A program made the position numbers and the translations under genes. Of a stretch of 64,000 bases of DNA, positions 16,421 to 26,503 are shown piece after piece (the first letter of the stretch is position 1; every line of letters starts with the position of its first letter). Source of the DNA: Pseudomonas sp. G34 (GTDB lineage: Bacteria > Pseudomonadota > Gammaproteobacteria > Pseudomonadales > Pseudomonadaceae); NCBI RefSeq assembly GCF_031119625.1, contig NZ_JAVHZV010000016.1:124001-188000 (forward strand). The letters are read 5' to 3'. Below the pieces are notes generated by a model, which saw only the letters and a program-made list of their open reading frames with translations, made no database searches and was not told the origin of the DNA.

Positions 16421-17577
16421 AACGGCAAACCCTGCTATTGCTGGCGATCATCCTCTTGGGCCTGAACCTGCGCCCGGTGCTCGCGGCGGTGGGCCCGCTG
16501 CTCGACCGCATCCAGCTGGACACCCAGCTGGGGCACGTGGGCGCCAGCCTGCTGACCAGCCTGCCGATCGTGATCATGGGCCTTGGCGCCCTGGCCGCCA
16601 CCTTTCTACGCGAGCGGCTCGGCGAGCGACGCGGCATCTGGCTTGGCGCCCTGCTGATCGCCCTGGCCTGCCTGGCCCGTGGTTTGCTGCCCAGCGCCAC
16701 GCCGTTGCTGATCAGCGCCCTGCTGGCCGGCGCCGGCATCGCCTTCGTGCAGGCGTTGCTGCCGGGTTTGATCAAGGCGCGCTTCAGCCATGACGCGGGC
16801 CGGCTGATCGGCTTCTACAGCTGCGCGATCATGGGCGGCGCGGCCTTTGGTGCGGCGCTCACCCCCTGGCTGGCGCAGTGGCTGGGCTGGGCCTGGGCGC
16901 TGGCGGCCTGGGCGGTGCCGGCCATCGTCGCCTGCCTGGTATGGCGCCGCGCCGCACCAGCGGATGACGCCCGGACCGGCAGCGCCGCAGCATCGCTCAA
17001 CCCCTGGCGCTCGCCGCGCGCCTGGCTGCTGATGGCCTTTTTCGGGGTCGGCACGGCGGGTTATACGCTGGTGCTGGCCTGGCTGCCGCCCTACTACACC
17101 TCGCTGGGCTGGAGCGCCGAGGCCAGCGGCCTGCTGCTGGCCGCCCTGACGCTCTGTGAAGTGGCAGCCGGCCTGGTGGCCTCGAGCCTGCTGGCGCGCT
17201 GCCCGGACCGCCGGGTGCTATTGGCTGTCGTGCTGGTGTGCCTGTTGCTCGGGCTGATCGCCCTGGTGCTTGCGCCGCTGGCACTGGTGGTGGTGATCTG
17301 CGTGCTGATCGGCATCGGGATCGGCGCGCTGTTTCCGCTGTCGCTGGTGGTCGCCCAGGATCACCTCGATGACCCACGCCAGACCGGCGACCTGCTGGCC
17401 TTCGTGCAGGGTGGCGGCTACCTGATTGCCGCCACCTCGCCCCTGCTCGCCGGCCTGCTGCGCCAGTACACCAACGACCTGCGCCTGAGCTGGCTGATGA
17501 TGGCCGCCGCCACGCTGGTGCTGATGCTCATGGCAACGCGTTTCAAGCCGGGCAGCGGGCATTTCCATACCCACTGA
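16417..17577 (+). CDS. MFS transporter, CynX/NimT-like
   Basis: 386 residues with about twelve membrane segments. The start LLLLAIILLGLNLRPVLAAVGPLL is the signature opening of the CynX (cyanate) / NimT (2-nitroimidazole) branch of the major facilitators. It overlaps the DMT gene by 4 bp. The pair looks like one regulated export unit. It ends GSGHFHTH; the His-rich tail is unusual but short. Substrate unknown. Confidence 0.85.
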   Translation: MKRQTLLLLAIILLGLNLRPVLAAVGPLLDRIQLDTQLGHVGASLLTSLPIVIMGLGALAATFLRERLGERRGIWLGALLIALACLARGLLPSATPLLISALLAGAGIAFVQALLPGLIKARFSHDAGRLIGFYSCAIMGGAAFGAALTPWLAQWLGWAWALAAWAVPAIVACLVWRRAAPADDARTGSAAASLNPWRSPRAWLLMAFFGVGTAGYTLVLAWLPPYYTSLGWSAEASGLLLAALTLCEVAAGLVASSLLARCPDRRVLLAVVLVCLLLGLIALVLAPLALVVVICVLIGIGIGALFPLSLVVAQDHLDDPRQTGDLLAFVQGGGYLIAATSPLLAGLLRQYTNDLRLSWLMMAAATLVLMLMATRFKPGSGHFHTH

Positions 17578-17616
17578 CACGACTTAGAGCGGACCGGTAC
17601 GCCCGTGGCTGAGGGG

Positions 17617-18708
17617 TTACTGTGCTTCGCGCAGGTAGGCGACCACGGCGGCTTCGTCGCCGGCGAAGACGATGCGCTCGGCCTTGCTGTCGCGCTGGTA
17701 GGCGTACATGGGGTCGTAGTACTCGCGCAGCAACCCGGCGATCCAGTCGCGGTGCAGTGCCACGTCGCCGCTGGCTTGCTGGGCCGCGAGCGCGTCGACC
17801 ATGATCGCCCGCAGGCGCTGGTGGCGTTCGCCGCCCAGGCGCTTGTGGATGTTGTCCAGGCTCTGCAGCAGGCGCGCGGCGAACAGCTCGAAGCCCTGGT
17901 TTTCACCATTGGTGGCGATGAATTCGGCGCACAGGTCGATCACGTAGTCGCGCAGGATGCGCTCCACACGCCCCTCGAAGCTGTCTTCCAGCCACACCAG
18001 CGGGTAGCCCTGCATGCCGTGATACAGCGACAACGGCACATTGCAGCTGCCGACGATGCGCCCCTCGTCTTCGAGTACGAAGCGCTCGATGCCCGCCGCG
18101 CGCTTGCGCAGGATGTCCACGGCCAGGGCATTCTCGAAATCGATCTGTGCCGGCTGGCCGGTGGCGCGCTTGCCGAAGCTGGAGCCGCGGTGGTTGGCGT
18201 GGCCTTCCAGGTCCAGGGCATCGGGCAGCTGGGCCAGCACGTCGGTCTTGCCGGTGCCGGTCATGCCGCCGACCACCACGAAACGGCACTGCGCCACGGC
18301 CTCTTCCAGGGTGTCGAGTAGAAAGGTGCGCATCGCCTTGTAGCCGCCGGTGATGCGCGGGTAATCGATGCCCGCCTCGCGTAGCCACTGCTGGACGATC
18401 TGCGAGCGCAGGCCGCCGCGAAAGCAGTACAGGTAGCCGTTCGGGTTGGCGCGGGCGAAGGCCGCCCAGGCCTCGACCCGCTCGGCCTTGGTCTGCCCGC
18501 CGACCAGTTGGTGACCCAGCTTGATGGCGGCCTCCTGGCCGTGCTGCTTGTAGCAGGTACCGACCTTCTGGCGTTCCAGGTCGGTCATCAGCGGCAGGTT
18601 GACCACGCCGGGAAACGCACCCTTGGTGAATTCCACCGGTGCACGGGTATCCATCATCGGCACGCCGTCGAGAAACAAGGCACGGAAGTCGCGGGCGTCT
18701 TCGCGCAT
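17617..18708 (-). CDS. mnmH: tRNA 2-selenouridine synthase
   Basis: 363 residues (also called SelU/YbbB). The N-terminal rhodanese domain has Cys95 in [13 protein letters not shown]-loop GGMTGTGKT lies at 147-155 and starts the C-terminal P-loop domain. The enzyme geranylates and then selenates 2-thiouridine at the wobble position of tRNAs for Lys, Glu and Gln, using selenophosphate. It overlaps the stop of selD by one base (TGATG), so translation is coupled. Length is normal for the family. Confidence 0.95.
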   Translation of the reverse strand: MREDARDFRALFLDGVPMMDTRAPVEFTKGAFPGVVNLPLMTDLERQKVGTCYKQHGQEAAIKLGHQLVGGQTKAERVEAWAAFARANPNGYLYCFRGGLRSQIVQQWLREAGIDYPRITGGYKAMRTFLLDTLEEAVAQCRFVVVGGMTGTGKTDVLAQLPDALDLEGHANHRGSSFGKRATGQPAQIDFENALAVDILRKRAAGIERFVLEDEGRIVGSCNVPLSLYHGMQGYPLVWLEDSFEGRVERILRDYVIDLCAEFIATNGENQGFELFAARLLQSLDNIHKRLGGERHQRLRAIMVDALAAQQASGDVALHRDWIAGLLREYYDPMYAYQRDSKAERIVFAGDEAAVVAYLREAQ

Positions 18709-19742
18709 CAGAACACCTCGACGGCGTGACGCTGTCGCTCCACCAGCACGCCGATGGGCGCCAGGTGCAGGCCCAGTTCGGCGGCCACGGCGAGAAACTC
18801 GGCCTCGCCCTGCTCGCTGACGGCGATCAGCAGGCCGCCGCTGGTCTGCGGGTCGCAGAGCAGGTCGCGCTGGCTGTCGCTCAGGGCCGCGATGCGCTCG
18901 CCGTAGCTGTCGAAGTTGCGCAGCGTGCCGCCGGGCACGCAGCCTTCGGCCAGGTAATGCTCAACGCCCGGCAGGCGCGGCACCGCGGCGTAGTCCAGGC
19001 GCGCGGTGAGGCTGGCACCGTCGGCCATTTCCACCAGGTGGCCGAGCAGCCCGAAGCCGGTGACGTCGGTCATCGCGTTGACCCCGGCCAGCTTGCCGAA
19101 ACGGCTGCCCGGCTTGTTCAGGGTGCACATCCAGTCGCGGGCCAGGCCGACATCCTCGGCGCGCAGCTTGGCCTTCTTCTCGGCGGTGGTGAGGATGCCG
19201 ATGCCCAGCGGCTTGGTCAGGTACAGGGTGTCGCCGGCCCTGGCGGTGTCGTTGCGCTTCATGTGCTGCTTGTTCACCACACCGGTCACCGCCAGGCCGA
19301 AGATCGGCTCGGGGGCGTCGATGGAGTGCCCGCCAGCCAGCGGGATGCCGGCGGCGTCGCACACCGCGCGGCCACCACGGATCACCTCGCGGGCGACTTC
19401 CGGCGGCAGCAGGTTGACCGGCCAACCGAGGATGGCGATGGCCATCAGCGGGTCGCCGCCCATGGCGTAGATATCGCTGATCGCGTTGGTGGCGGCGATG
19501 CGGCCGAAGTCGAAGGGGTCATCGACGATGGGCATGAAGAAGTCGGTGGTCGACACCACGCCGCGCTCTTCGTCGAGCGCATACACCGCCGCGTCATCAC
19601 GCGAGGCATTGCCCACCCACAGCTTGGGGTCGAGGTTCTGGGCGCCGCTGCCCGCCAGGATCACCTCCAGCACCTTGGGGGAAATCTTGCAGCCGCAGCC
19701 GGCACCGTGGCTGTACTGGGTCAGGCGGATCGGCTCACTCAT
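18708..19742 (-). CDS. selD: Selenide, water dikinase (selenophosphate synthetase)
   Basis: 344 residues. The catalytic loop [10 protein letters not shown] places Cys16 and Lys19 at the expected sites, with Cys and not selenocysteine. The ATP-binding core includes [24 protein letters not shown] and [11 protein letters not shown]. It makes selenophosphate from selenide and ATP for the neighbouring mnmH. A divergent ABC transporter of the putative selenate class lies upstream. Two tandem 14-bp repeats precede the start and each creates a short reading frame (see findings). Confidence 0.96.
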   Translation of the reverse strand: MSEPIRLTQYSHGAGCGCKISPKVLEVILAGSGAQNLDPKLWVGNASRDDAAVYALDEERGVVSTTDFFMPIVDDPFDFGRIAATNAISDIYAMGGDPLMAIAILGWPVNLLPPEVAREVIRGGRAVCDAAGIPLAGGHSIDAPEPIFGLAVTGVVNKQHMKRNDTARAGDTLYLTKPLGIGILTTAEKKAKLRAEDVGLARDWMCTLNKPGSRFGKLAGVNAMTDVTGFGLLGHLVEMADGASLTARLDYAAVPRLPGVEHYLAEGCVPGGTLRNFDSYGERIAALSDSQRDLLCDPQTSGGLLIAVSEQGEAEFLAVAAELGLHLAPIGVLVERQRHAVEVF

Positions 19743-19756
19743 GGCAACGCTCTCAT
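19739..19756 (-). other. Possible 5-codon leader mini-ORF overlapping selD start
   Basis: ATG AGA GCG TTG CCA TGA, with the TGA overlapping the selD ATG as ATGA. It is preceded by a similar mini-ORF at 19756-19770 (ATG AGA GTC CGT TGA) whose stop overlaps this start. Both come from the tandem 14-bp repeat. Translation is unproven; a GAGAG motif suitable for selD itself lies within. Confidence 0.25.
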
Positions 19757-19777
19757 CAACGGACTCTCATCAACGGA
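19750..19777. repeat. Perfect tandem duplication of 14 bp in selD leader
   Basis: CTCTCATCAACGGA occurs twice in direct succession (19750-19763 and 19764-19777), starting eight bases beyond the selD start codon in its leader. Confidence 0.9.
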
Positions 19778-19983
19778 AAACCAGGCGGCGGATTATAGGG
19801 GCTGTGGCCATTTCATTCACGGCCGCGCGTCTTCGGGCCGCCCAGGTTGCACGATGAAACGACGACAGGCCCCGGCAAAGCTGGTCTTTCTCGCGCCGCC
19901 TCCTATAATCGCCGCGCTATTCCCTTGCAGCGCCCGCCATGGCGCCTGCTGCCGTTTTTTCCGCTATTGAACCGGAGAACTCC

Positions 19984-20835
19984 ATGCTCAAGCGCACCCT
20001 GTCGCTGGTCGCCGGCCTTGCCCTGTCCGCCGCCGCCCTCACCGCCCATGCCGCCGAAACCCTGCGCGTCTCGGCGATTCCCGATGAAGCCCCCACCGAG
20101 CTGCTGCGCAAGTTCAAGCCGCTGGGCGCCTACCTGGAGCAACAGCTGGGCATGAAGGTCGAGTTCGTGCCGGTGGCCGACTACCCGGCCGTGGTCGAGG
20201 CCCTGGCCACCGATCGCCTGGACATGGCCTGGCTGGGCGGCTTCACCTTCGTGCAGGTGAACCTGAAGACCGGCAACGCGATGCCCCTGGTGCAGCGCGA
20301 GCAGGATGCCGCCTTCACCAGTACCTTCATCAGCGCCGACCCGCAGGTCAAATCGCTCAAGGACCTGAAGGGCAAGACCTTCGCCTTCGGCTCGATTTCG
20401 TCCACCTCCGGCAGCCTGATGCCGCGTTACTTCATGCTGCAGGACGGCATCAAGCCGGAAAGCTATTTCAGCCGCGTCGCCTACTCCGGCGCCCATGACG
20501 CCACCGCGGCCTGGGTCCAGGCCGGCAAGGTCGACGCCGGGGTGCTGAACTCCAGCGTGTGGGACAAGCTGGTCAACAGCGGCAAGGTCGACACCACCAA
20601 GGTCAAGGTATTCGCCACCACGCCGACCTACTTCGACTACAACTGGACGGTGCGCGGCACCCTCGACCCGGCGCTGGCCGAGAAGATCAAGCAGGCGTTC
20701 CTGGCCCTCGACCCGGCCAACCCGGAGCACAAGGCGATTCTCGACCTGCAGGCGGCCAGCCGCTTCATCGAGACCAAGCCGGAGAACTACAAGGGCATCG
20801 AAGAGGCTGCCCGCGCTGCCGACCTGCTGAAATGA
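19984..20835 (+). CDS. Putative selenate ABC transporter, periplasmic binding protein (PhnD-like)
   Basis: 283 residues with signal peptide about 1-23 (ending LTAHA). The mature part is of the phosphonate/phosphite PhnD type: [45 protein letters not shown] and [20 protein letters not shown]. Its next-door selD-mnmH places it in the subgroup commonly annotated as putative selenate transporters. ATG 19984 was chosen for the signal peptide and the GGAG in front of it. First gene of a four-gene operon. Selenate specificity is inferred from context. Confidence 0.85.
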   Translation: MLKRTLSLVAGLALSAAALTAHAAETLRVSAIPDEAPTELLRKFKPLGAYLEQQLGMKVEFVPVADYPAVVEALATDRLDMAWLGGFTFVQVNLKTGNAMPLVQREQDAAFTSTFISADPQVKSLKDLKGKTFAFGSISSTSGSLMPRYFMLQDGIKPESYFSRVAYSGAHDATAAWVQAGKVDAGVLNSSVWDKLVNSGKVDTTKVKVFATTPTYFDYNWTVRGTLDPALAEKIKQAFLALDPANPEHKAILDLQAASRFIETKPENYKGIEEAARAADLLK

Positions 20836-21629
20836 GCCTGTGCCTGACCGCCGTCGGGCTCACGCACGGCAATGGCGTGCAGGCGCTGCAAGGCATCGAC
20901 CTGCAGGTCGCACAGGGTGAACGGGTGGCGATCATCGGCCCGTCCGGCGCTGGCAAGTCGAGCCTGCTCAACCTGCTGGCCACCGCCCTGGCGCCCAGCG
21001 AGGGCGAGCTGCAGGTGCTGGGCGAACGCCCGTGGCAGCTGTCCGGCCGCCAGCGCCAACGCCTGCGTACGCGCATCGGCCTGATCCACCAGGCGCCGCC
21101 GTTGCCGCTGCGCCAGCGGGTGGTCACCGCCGTGCTGGCCGGCCGGCTGGGCCAGTGGAGCCTGGCCAGGAGCCTGGTCAACCTGCTGCACCCACTGGAC
21201 ATTCCCGGCGCCCGGGCGCAGCTCGACAAGCTGGACCTGGGCGACAAGCTGTTCGCCCGCTGCGGCCAGCTCTCCGGCGGCCAGCTGCAGCGCGTCGGCA
21301 TCGCCCGCGCGCTATATCAGGGCCCGCAACTGCTGCTCGCCGACGAGCCGGTGTCGGCGATGGATCCGCGCCTGGCCGACCACACCCTGTCGCTGCTGGT
21401 CAACCATGCCGCGGCTGGCGGGGTGACACTGGTCGCCAGCCTGCACACGGTGGAGCTGGCCCTGGCGCACTTTCCACGCATCGTCGGCGTGCGTGACGGG
21501 CGTATCGCTTTCGACCTGCCAGCCAGTGAGGTCGACCCCGAACGCCTGCAGGCCCTGTACGCCAACGAGCAACTGAGCCCGGCCCACGTTGCTGAGCCCC
21601 TGCCGGGGGCCTGGGCTGCGCGATGCTGA
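20832..21629 (+). CDS. Putative selenate ABC transporter, ATP-binding subunit
   Basis: 265 residues. Walker [10 protein letters not shown] near residue 37, signature [15 protein letters not shown], Walker [14 protein letters not shown], and a switch His in SLHTVELAL. It is closest in form to PhnC. ATG 20832 overlaps the stop of the binding-protein gene by 4 bp, and the 3' end overlaps the first permease by 7 bp. The C-terminal tail is about 20 residues longer than a minimal ABC ATPase. Confidence 0.88.
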   Translation: MSLCLTAVGLTHGNGVQALQGIDLQVAQGERVAIIGPSGAGKSSLLNLLATALAPSEGELQVLGERPWQLSGRQRQRLRTRIGLIHQAPPLPLRQRVVTAVLAGRLGQWSLARSLVNLLHPLDIPGARAQLDKLDLGDKLFARCGQLSGGQLQRVGIARALYQGPQLLLADEPVSAMDPRLADHTLSLLVNHAAAGGVTLVASLHTVELALAHFPRIVGVRDGRIAFDLPASEVDPERLQALYANEQLSPAHVAEPLPGAWAARC

Positions 21630-22450
21630 ACCGCGATTATCGCGACCCCGCTGCCCTGCCCCGCCTGGCGTTGGCGCTGCTGGCCATCGCCCTGCTGTGG
21701 CCGGGCATGCGCCTGGCCGAGCTGGACCTGGGCGTGCTGCTGCGCCCGGATAGCGCCCAGTCCATGGGCGGCTTCCTCAAGGACTTCTGGCCGCCGGCCC
21801 ATGACGGCGACTTCCTCACCCTGCTGCTGGACGCCACCCTGCAGACCCTGGCCATCGCCACCGCCGGCATGGCCCTGGCGCTGCTGCTGGCGGTGCCGGC
21901 GAGCCTGCTGGCCAGCCGCGCCCTGTCGCTCACGGCGGCTTCGCGCGGCGGCCAACCGAGTGTGCTCGGCAGGTGGCTGCGCTGGCCGGTGCGCGGTGTG
22001 CTGATCGTGCTGCGCAGCGTGCCGGAAATCGTCTGGGCGCTATTGTTCGTGCGCGCCGTTGGCCTGGGGCCGACCGCCGGGGTGCTGGCCATCGCCATCA
22101 CTTATGCAGGCATGCTCGGCAAGGTCTACGCGGAAATCTTCGAGTCGGTAGACCAGCGCCCGGTGTACGCCCTGCTGCACAGCGGCAGCGGGCGCCTGGC
22201 CGCCTTCGCCTATGGTGTGCTGCCGGCCGCCGCCGCGGAGCTGACTTCCTACACGGTGTACCGCTGGGAATGCGCGGTGCGCGCCTCGGTGGTAATGGGC
22301 TTCGTCGGTGCCGGTGGCCTGGGCCAGCAGATCGACCTGTCGATGCGCATGTTCGCCGGCGCCGAAGTGGCCAGCATGCTGCTGACCTTCCTGGTGCTGG
22401 TGCTGCTGGCTGACCAACTCAGCCGCCTGCTGCGCGCGAGGTTCACATGA
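21623..22450 (+). CDS. Putative selenate ABC transporter permease 1 (PhnE-like)
   Basis: 275 residues with about six membrane segments and the ABC permease coupling region (EAA-type loop) seen at [19 protein letters not shown]. The [24 protein letters not shown] stretch is characteristic of PhnE-type permeases. Its start overlaps the ATPase gene, and its end overlaps permease 2 by 4 bp (ATGA). Works as a heterodimer with the next gene. Confidence 0.87.
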   Translation: MLNRDYRDPAALPRLALALLAIALLWPGMRLAELDLGVLLRPDSAQSMGGFLKDFWPPAHDGDFLTLLLDATLQTLAIATAGMALALLLAVPASLLASRALSLTAASRGGQPSVLGRWLRWPVRGVLIVLRSVPEIVWALLFVRAVGLGPTAGVLAIAITYAGMLGKVYAEIFESVDQRPVYALLHSGSGRLAAFAYGVLPAAAAELTSYTVYRWECAVRASVVMGFVGAGGLGQQIDLSMRMFAGAEVASMLLTFLVLVLLADQLSRLLRARFT

Positions 22451-23214
22451 GGCGCCTGGGCAACCTGCTACTTCTGCTGGGCATCGCTGCGGCGGTGGTC
22501 GGCTCGTTCGTCTATCTCGGGCTGGACCTGGCCGGCCTGTTCGGCGCCGACAGCCTCGGGCAGATGGGCAGCTACGCGGCGCGCTTTCTCAGCCCCGACT
22601 TCAGCGCCAGCCACCTGCAGGCCACCGCCCACGGCGCCCTGGAAACCCTGGCCATGTCGGCCATCGGTACCCTGCTTGCCGCCATCCTCGGCCTGCTGTT
22701 GGCGCTGCCGGCGGCCGGTCGCCTGGGCGCCCTCGCCCAGGCTGCCACACGGCTGCTGCTCAACGCCCTGCGCGCGATTCCCGAACTGGTGTGGGCGGTA
22801 CTGATGGTGCTGGCTGCCGGCCTGGGGCCGAATGCCGGCACCCTGGCGCTGGCGCTGCACACCGCGGGCGTGCTCGGCCGGCTGTTCGCCGAAGCCCTGG
22901 AGAACACCCCACCGGAGCCGGCCAATGCCATTCGCCTGCAGGGCGGCGGCGCCTGGGCCGCGTTCTGCTACGCCACCCTGCCGGCGCTGTGGCCGCAATT
23001 GCTGGCCTACAGCCTGTACCGCTGGGAGAACAACATCCGCATGGCGGCGATCATGGGTTTCGTCGGCGCCGGCGGTCTGGGGCAGATGCTCTATGTCAGC
23101 CTTAGCCTGTTCCAGGAAGCCCAGGCCGCCACTGTGATCCTCGCCATGTTGCTGCTGGTGCTGGCGGTGGACGCCTTCAGCGGCTGGACGCGGCAGCGCT
23201 GGGTGCGCAATTAA
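22447..23214 (+). CDS. Putative selenate ABC transporter permease 2 (PhnE-like)
   Basis: 255 residues, paralogous to the previous permease: LRAIPELVWAVLMVLAAGLGPNAG and [20 protein letters not shown] are shared patterns. Six membrane segments. It closes the four-gene transporter operon that diverges from selD-mnmH. Two different permease genes rather than one homodimeric PhnE is usual for this subgroup. Confidence 0.87.
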   Translation: MRRLGNLLLLLGIAAAVVGSFVYLGLDLAGLFGADSLGQMGSYAARFLSPDFSASHLQATAHGALETLAMSAIGTLLAAILGLLLALPAAGRLGALAQAATRLLLNALRAIPELVWAVLMVLAAGLGPNAGTLALALHTAGVLGRLFAEALENTPPEPANAIRLQGGGAWAAFCYATLPALWPQLLAYSLYRWENNIRMAAIMGFVGAGGLGQMLYVSLSLFQEAQAATVILAMLLLVLAVDAFSGWTRQRWVRN

Positions 23215-23280
23215 TCCGGGAGCGCCACGGCCATGCCCGCGGTCAGATGCGCTCTGCAGCCCTGATTTCGAGACTCGTCC

Positions 23281-24306
23281 ATGTCCGTACCCCGCATTGG
23301 CTTCGCCTGCCAGTACCGCCACCCCGACCGCAGCCTGCCGGCCGGCGAGCTGAAAACCATCGAGGCGGCCTACAACCCGCGCACCACCACCCTGCGCTGG
23401 ATGGACAGCGTCAGCCAGGCGGTGGCCTACGCCAAGCTGGGCGAGATCGTCGAGCACAACCTGCAGGCCCAGCTGCGCCTGCTCACCTACGTTGCCACCC
23501 TGCCCAAGCCCCTGCAGATGCTGCGCCTGAGCAGTGACCTGCTGCCGTTCTACAGCCACTCGAAGGTTGCCGCCTTCTATCAGCGGCCCGAAATGGAGCA
23601 ACGCCTGATCGACGGGTTCGCGGCGATTGGCGAGGTGGCGCGCGCCACCAACATCCGCCTGTCCATGCACCCCGGCCAGTACTGCGTGCTGGGCTCGGAC
23701 CGCCCGGACGTGGTGGAGAACAGCCTCGCCGAGTTCGAGTACCACGCCGACATGATCCGCATGATGGGCTACGGCCGCACCTTCCAGGACTTCAAGTGCA
23801 ACCTGCATATCGCCGGCAAGCTCGGTGGCGATGGCATCCGCGCGGTGTGGCCGCGGCTGTCCCATGAAGCGCGCCAGTGCATCACCTTCGAGAACGACGA
23901 AAAGACCTACGGCGTGGATGCCTGCCTGGCACTGGCCGATCTCGCCCCCGTGGTGCTCGACGTGCACCATTGCTGGATTCACGAGGACGCCTACATCGAC
24001 CCGCACAGCGAGCGCGTGGCGCGGATCATCGACAGCTGGCGCGGTGTGCGACCGACCATGCACCTGTCGCAACCCCAGGAGCGCCTGCAGGAGCTGGGCC
24101 TGAGCACCGAGCAGAAGCTGGAGATGCCCGAGGTGCTCAAGGTTGCGCCCAAGCGCGAGCTGTACGGCCACAGCGCGCGGATGTGGAACCACTGGACCAA
24201 CGGGTACGTGCTGCAGTTTCTCGATCGCTTCGACATCATGTTCGAAGCCAAGGACAAGAACCTGGCGACCCTGGAGTTCTACGAGCGCTACCTGAAGAGC
24301 GCCTGA
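23281..24306 (+). CDS. uvsE: UV damage endonuclease, UvsE/UvdE family
   Basis: 341 residues with a TIM-barrel pattern and metal-binding residues: RIGFACQYRHP at the start, LSMHPGQYCVLGS, ITFENDEKTYG, VVLDVHHCWIH and PTMHLSQPQ. The enzyme nicks DNA 5' to UV photoproducts in a repair route separate from UvrABC. This family is patchy in Proteobacteria. It stands alone, 66 bp after the transporter operon. No LexA-type site was seen upstream, but the region is short. Confidence 0.88.
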   Translation: MSVPRIGFACQYRHPDRSLPAGELKTIEAAYNPRTTTLRWMDSVSQAVAYAKLGEIVEHNLQAQLRLLTYVATLPKPLQMLRLSSDLLPFYSHSKVAAFYQRPEMEQRLIDGFAAIGEVARATNIRLSMHPGQYCVLGSDRPDVVENSLAEFEYHADMIRMMGYGRTFQDFKCNLHIAGKLGGDGIRAVWPRLSHEARQCITFENDEKTYGVDACLALADLAPVVLDVHHCWIHEDAYIDPHSERVARIIDSWRGVRPTMHLSQPQERLQELGLSTEQKLEMPEVLKVAPKRELYGHSARMWNHWTNGYVLQFLDRFDIMFEAKDKNLATLEFYERYLKSA

Positions 24307-24343
24307 CGGGTAGGGAGTGGAAACTGCCCGATCCCCACAACGC

Positions 24344-24370
24344 AGAAGGCCCTGCAACGCAGGGCCTTCT
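24344..24370 (-). terminator. Hairpin after fadD1 (and uvsE)
   Basis: Perfect 12-bp stem AGAAGGCCCTGC / GCAGGGCCTTCT with a 3-base loop between the convergent uvsE and fadD1 stops. There is no strong T-run on either side, so termination may be bidirectional but modest. Confidence 0.55.
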
Positions 24371-24385
24371 GGTACAGCGCGACGC

Positions 24386-26074
24386 TTACTTCTTGCCGAG
24401 TTTCTTCAGCTCTTCGTCACGCAGCTCGCGGCGCAGGATCTTGCCGACGTTGGTGGTCGGCAGGCTCTCTCGGAACTCGACCTGCTTGGGTCGTTTGTAG
24501 CCGGTGAGGTTGTCGTGCATGTGCTGCATGACCTGTTCCTTGGTCAGGGTCATGCCCGGCTTGACCACCACGAACACCTTGATCGACTCGCCCGAGCGCT
24601 CGTCCGGCACGCCGATGGCCGCGCACTGCAGCACGCCCGGCAGGGTCACCAGCACTTCTTCCAGCTCGTTCGGGTAGACGTTGAAGCCGGACACCAGAAT
24701 CATGTCCTTCTTGCGGTCGACGATACGGATATAGCCGTCGGGCTGGATGATGCCGATGTCGCCGGTCTTGAACCAGCCGTTGGCATCGATCACTTCATCG
24801 GTGGCTTCCTGGCGCTGCCAGTAGCCCTTCATCACCTGCGGGCCCTTGATGCACAGCTCGCCGGTTTCGCCCATGGCCAGGTCGTTGCCCTGGTCATCGA
24901 TGACCTTGAACAGGGTCGACGGTACCGGGATGCCGATGGTGCCCATCTGGTTGCAGGTGACCGGGTTGACCGAGGCCACCGGGCTGGTTTCGGTCAGGCC
25001 GTAGCCTTCGCAAATGGCGCAGCCGGTGACCTGCTTCCAGCGCTCGGCGGCCGCCTGCTGCAGCGCCATGCCGCCGGACAGGGTGACCTTGAGCTTGGAG
25101 AAGTCGAGCTTCTGGAAGCCCTCGTGGTTGCTCAGCGCCACGAACAGGGTGTTGAGGCCGACGAAACCGCTGAACTGGAACCTGGACAGATCCTTGACCA
25201 GCGCCGGCAGGTCACGCGGGTTGGTGATCAGGATGTTGTGGTTGCCGCAGTGCATCATCGCCATGCAGTGAAAGGTGAAGGCGTAGATGTGGTACAGCGG
25301 CAGCGGCGCGACGATGATTTCGCTGCCCTCGCCCAGGTTCGAGCCCATCAGCTCGCGGCACTGCAGCATGTTGGCGATCAGGTTGCGGTGGGTGAGCATG
25401 GCGCCCTTGGCGACGCCGGTGGTGCCGCCGGTGTACTGCAGCACGGCAACGTCCTCGGCGCCTGGGTTGGCTTCGCTGACCGCCTTGCCACGGCCCTGGC
25501 TCAGGGCGTCGGTAAACTTGATGGCAGCCGGCAGGTTGTAGGCCGGCACCATCTTCTTCACGTACTTGACCACGGCATTGACCAGCAAACGCTTGAGCGG
25601 CGGCAGCAGGTCGCCGACCTCGGTGACGATCACCGTCTTCACGCCGGTCTTGGGCACCACCTGCTCGGCCAGGTGCGCCATGTTGGCCAGGCACACCAGC
25701 GCCTTGGCGCCGGAGTCGTTGAACTGGTGTTCCATTTCCCGCGCGGTGTACAGCGGGTTGGTGTTGACCACCACCAGGCCGGCACGCATGGCGCCGAACA
25801 CCACCACCGGGTATTGCAGAACGTTGGGCAGTTGCACGGCGATGCGGTCGCCGGGCTTGAGATCGGTGTGCTGCTGCAGGTAGGCCGCGAAGTGGCCGGC
25901 CAACTCGTACAGCTGGCCGTAGTTGATCGTCTTGCCCAGGTTGGTAAACGCGGGCTTGTCGGCGAAACGCTGGCAGGACTGCTTCAGCACCGCCTGAACG
26001 TTGGGGTACTGGTCGGGATCGATCTCGGCCGCGACCCCCTCGGGATATTTGTCCGTCCAGAAGTTTTCGGTCAT
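24386..26074 (-). CDS. fadD1: Long-chain fatty acid-CoA ligase
   Basis: 562 residues from ATG 26074, which has AGGAG ten bases upstream; a GTG six bases further out is less likely. ANL-superfamily landmarks: YTGGTTGVAKGAMLTH (P-loop), GYGLTETSPVAS, and the GWFKTGDIG and RKKDMILVSGFNVYPNELEE segments. It activates long-chain fatty acids with ATP and CoA for beta-oxidation. The paralogue fadD2 lies 476 bp upstream on the same strand, as in P. aeruginosa. The region upstream has a GTGACCA/TGGTCAC palindrome that may bind a fatty-acid regulator. Confidence 0.95.
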   Translation of the reverse strand: MTENFWTDKYPEGVAAEIDPDQYPNVQAVLKQSCQRFADKPAFTNLGKTINYGQLYELAGHFAAYLQQHTDLKPGDRIAVQLPNVLQYPVVVFGAMRAGLVVVNTNPLYTAREMEHQFNDSGAKALVCLANMAHLAEQVVPKTGVKTVIVTEVGDLLPPLKRLLVNAVVKYVKKMVPAYNLPAAIKFTDALSQGRGKAVSEANPGAEDVAVLQYTGGTTGVAKGAMLTHRNLIANMLQCRELMGSNLGEGSEIIVAPLPLYHIYAFTFHCMAMMHCGNHNILITNPRDLPALVKDLSRFQFSGFVGLNTLFVALSNHEGFQKLDFSKLKVTLSGGMALQQAAAERWKQVTGCAICEGYGLTETSPVASVNPVTCNQMGTIGIPVPSTLFKVIDDQGNDLAMGETGELCIKGPQVMKGYWQRQEATDEVIDANGWFKTGDIGIIQPDGYIRIVDRKKDMILVSGFNVYPNELEEVLVTLPGVLQCAAIGVPDERSGESIKVFVVVKPGMTLTKEQVMQHMHDNLTGYKRPKQVEFRESLPTTNVGKILRRELRDEELKKLGKK

Positions 26075-26233
26075 GGACACCCACTCCTAAGCAACAGCTT
26101 ATCGTCACCGCCAAAGGCGGTTGTTTGTTGTATGTATGCCTGGCTGTTCGCCCCTGAGGAGCGCAAAGCGGGCCGAGATTAGCAGAGTTGCCGGATACCG
26201 ACCACAGCTTGAAAAGGCTGACCAGTATCGAAA

Positions 26234-26259
26234 GTGACCAATTACAAAATAATGGTCAC
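26234..26259. promoter_or_regulatory. GTGACCA-N12-TGGTCAC inverted repeat upstream of fadD1
   Basis: Perfect 7-bp arms, AT-rich spacer, 160-185 bp before the fadD1 start codon in otherwise noncoding DNA. The arms recall FadR-type TGGTC/GACCA half-sites, but spacing differs. Candidate operator only. Confidence 0.35.
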
Positions 26260-26403
26260 AAGCTGTTTAACGCGCGAAATTGACTGGCAGGCGACGTCGA
26301 ACGGCAGGCAACGCCCATGATAGACGCCTGCGTGCTTTCCTGCAGAAGGACTTTGCGGCCGGCGGGTGGTCGCCGAGCTTAGTGGCGTGAGGCGCTCACG
26401 CCT

Positions 26404-26472
26404 GTAGCCGGGGTCGAGCGCAGCGTCCCCCGGAAGCGGCCCTGGGTAGCGCTGCGCTCAACACCAGGCTAC
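26404..26472. repeat. REP-like element, GTAGCC family
   Basis: Starts GTAGCCGGGGTCGAGCGCAG and ends CCAGGCTAC, with further internal palindromes (GGGGTC/CCCCCGG). It lies in the fadD2-fadD1 gap. This type occurs only once in the window. Confidence 0.5.
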
Positions 26473-26503
26473 CCGTTCGAGAAGGCGCCATCTGCCACCA
26501 AGC

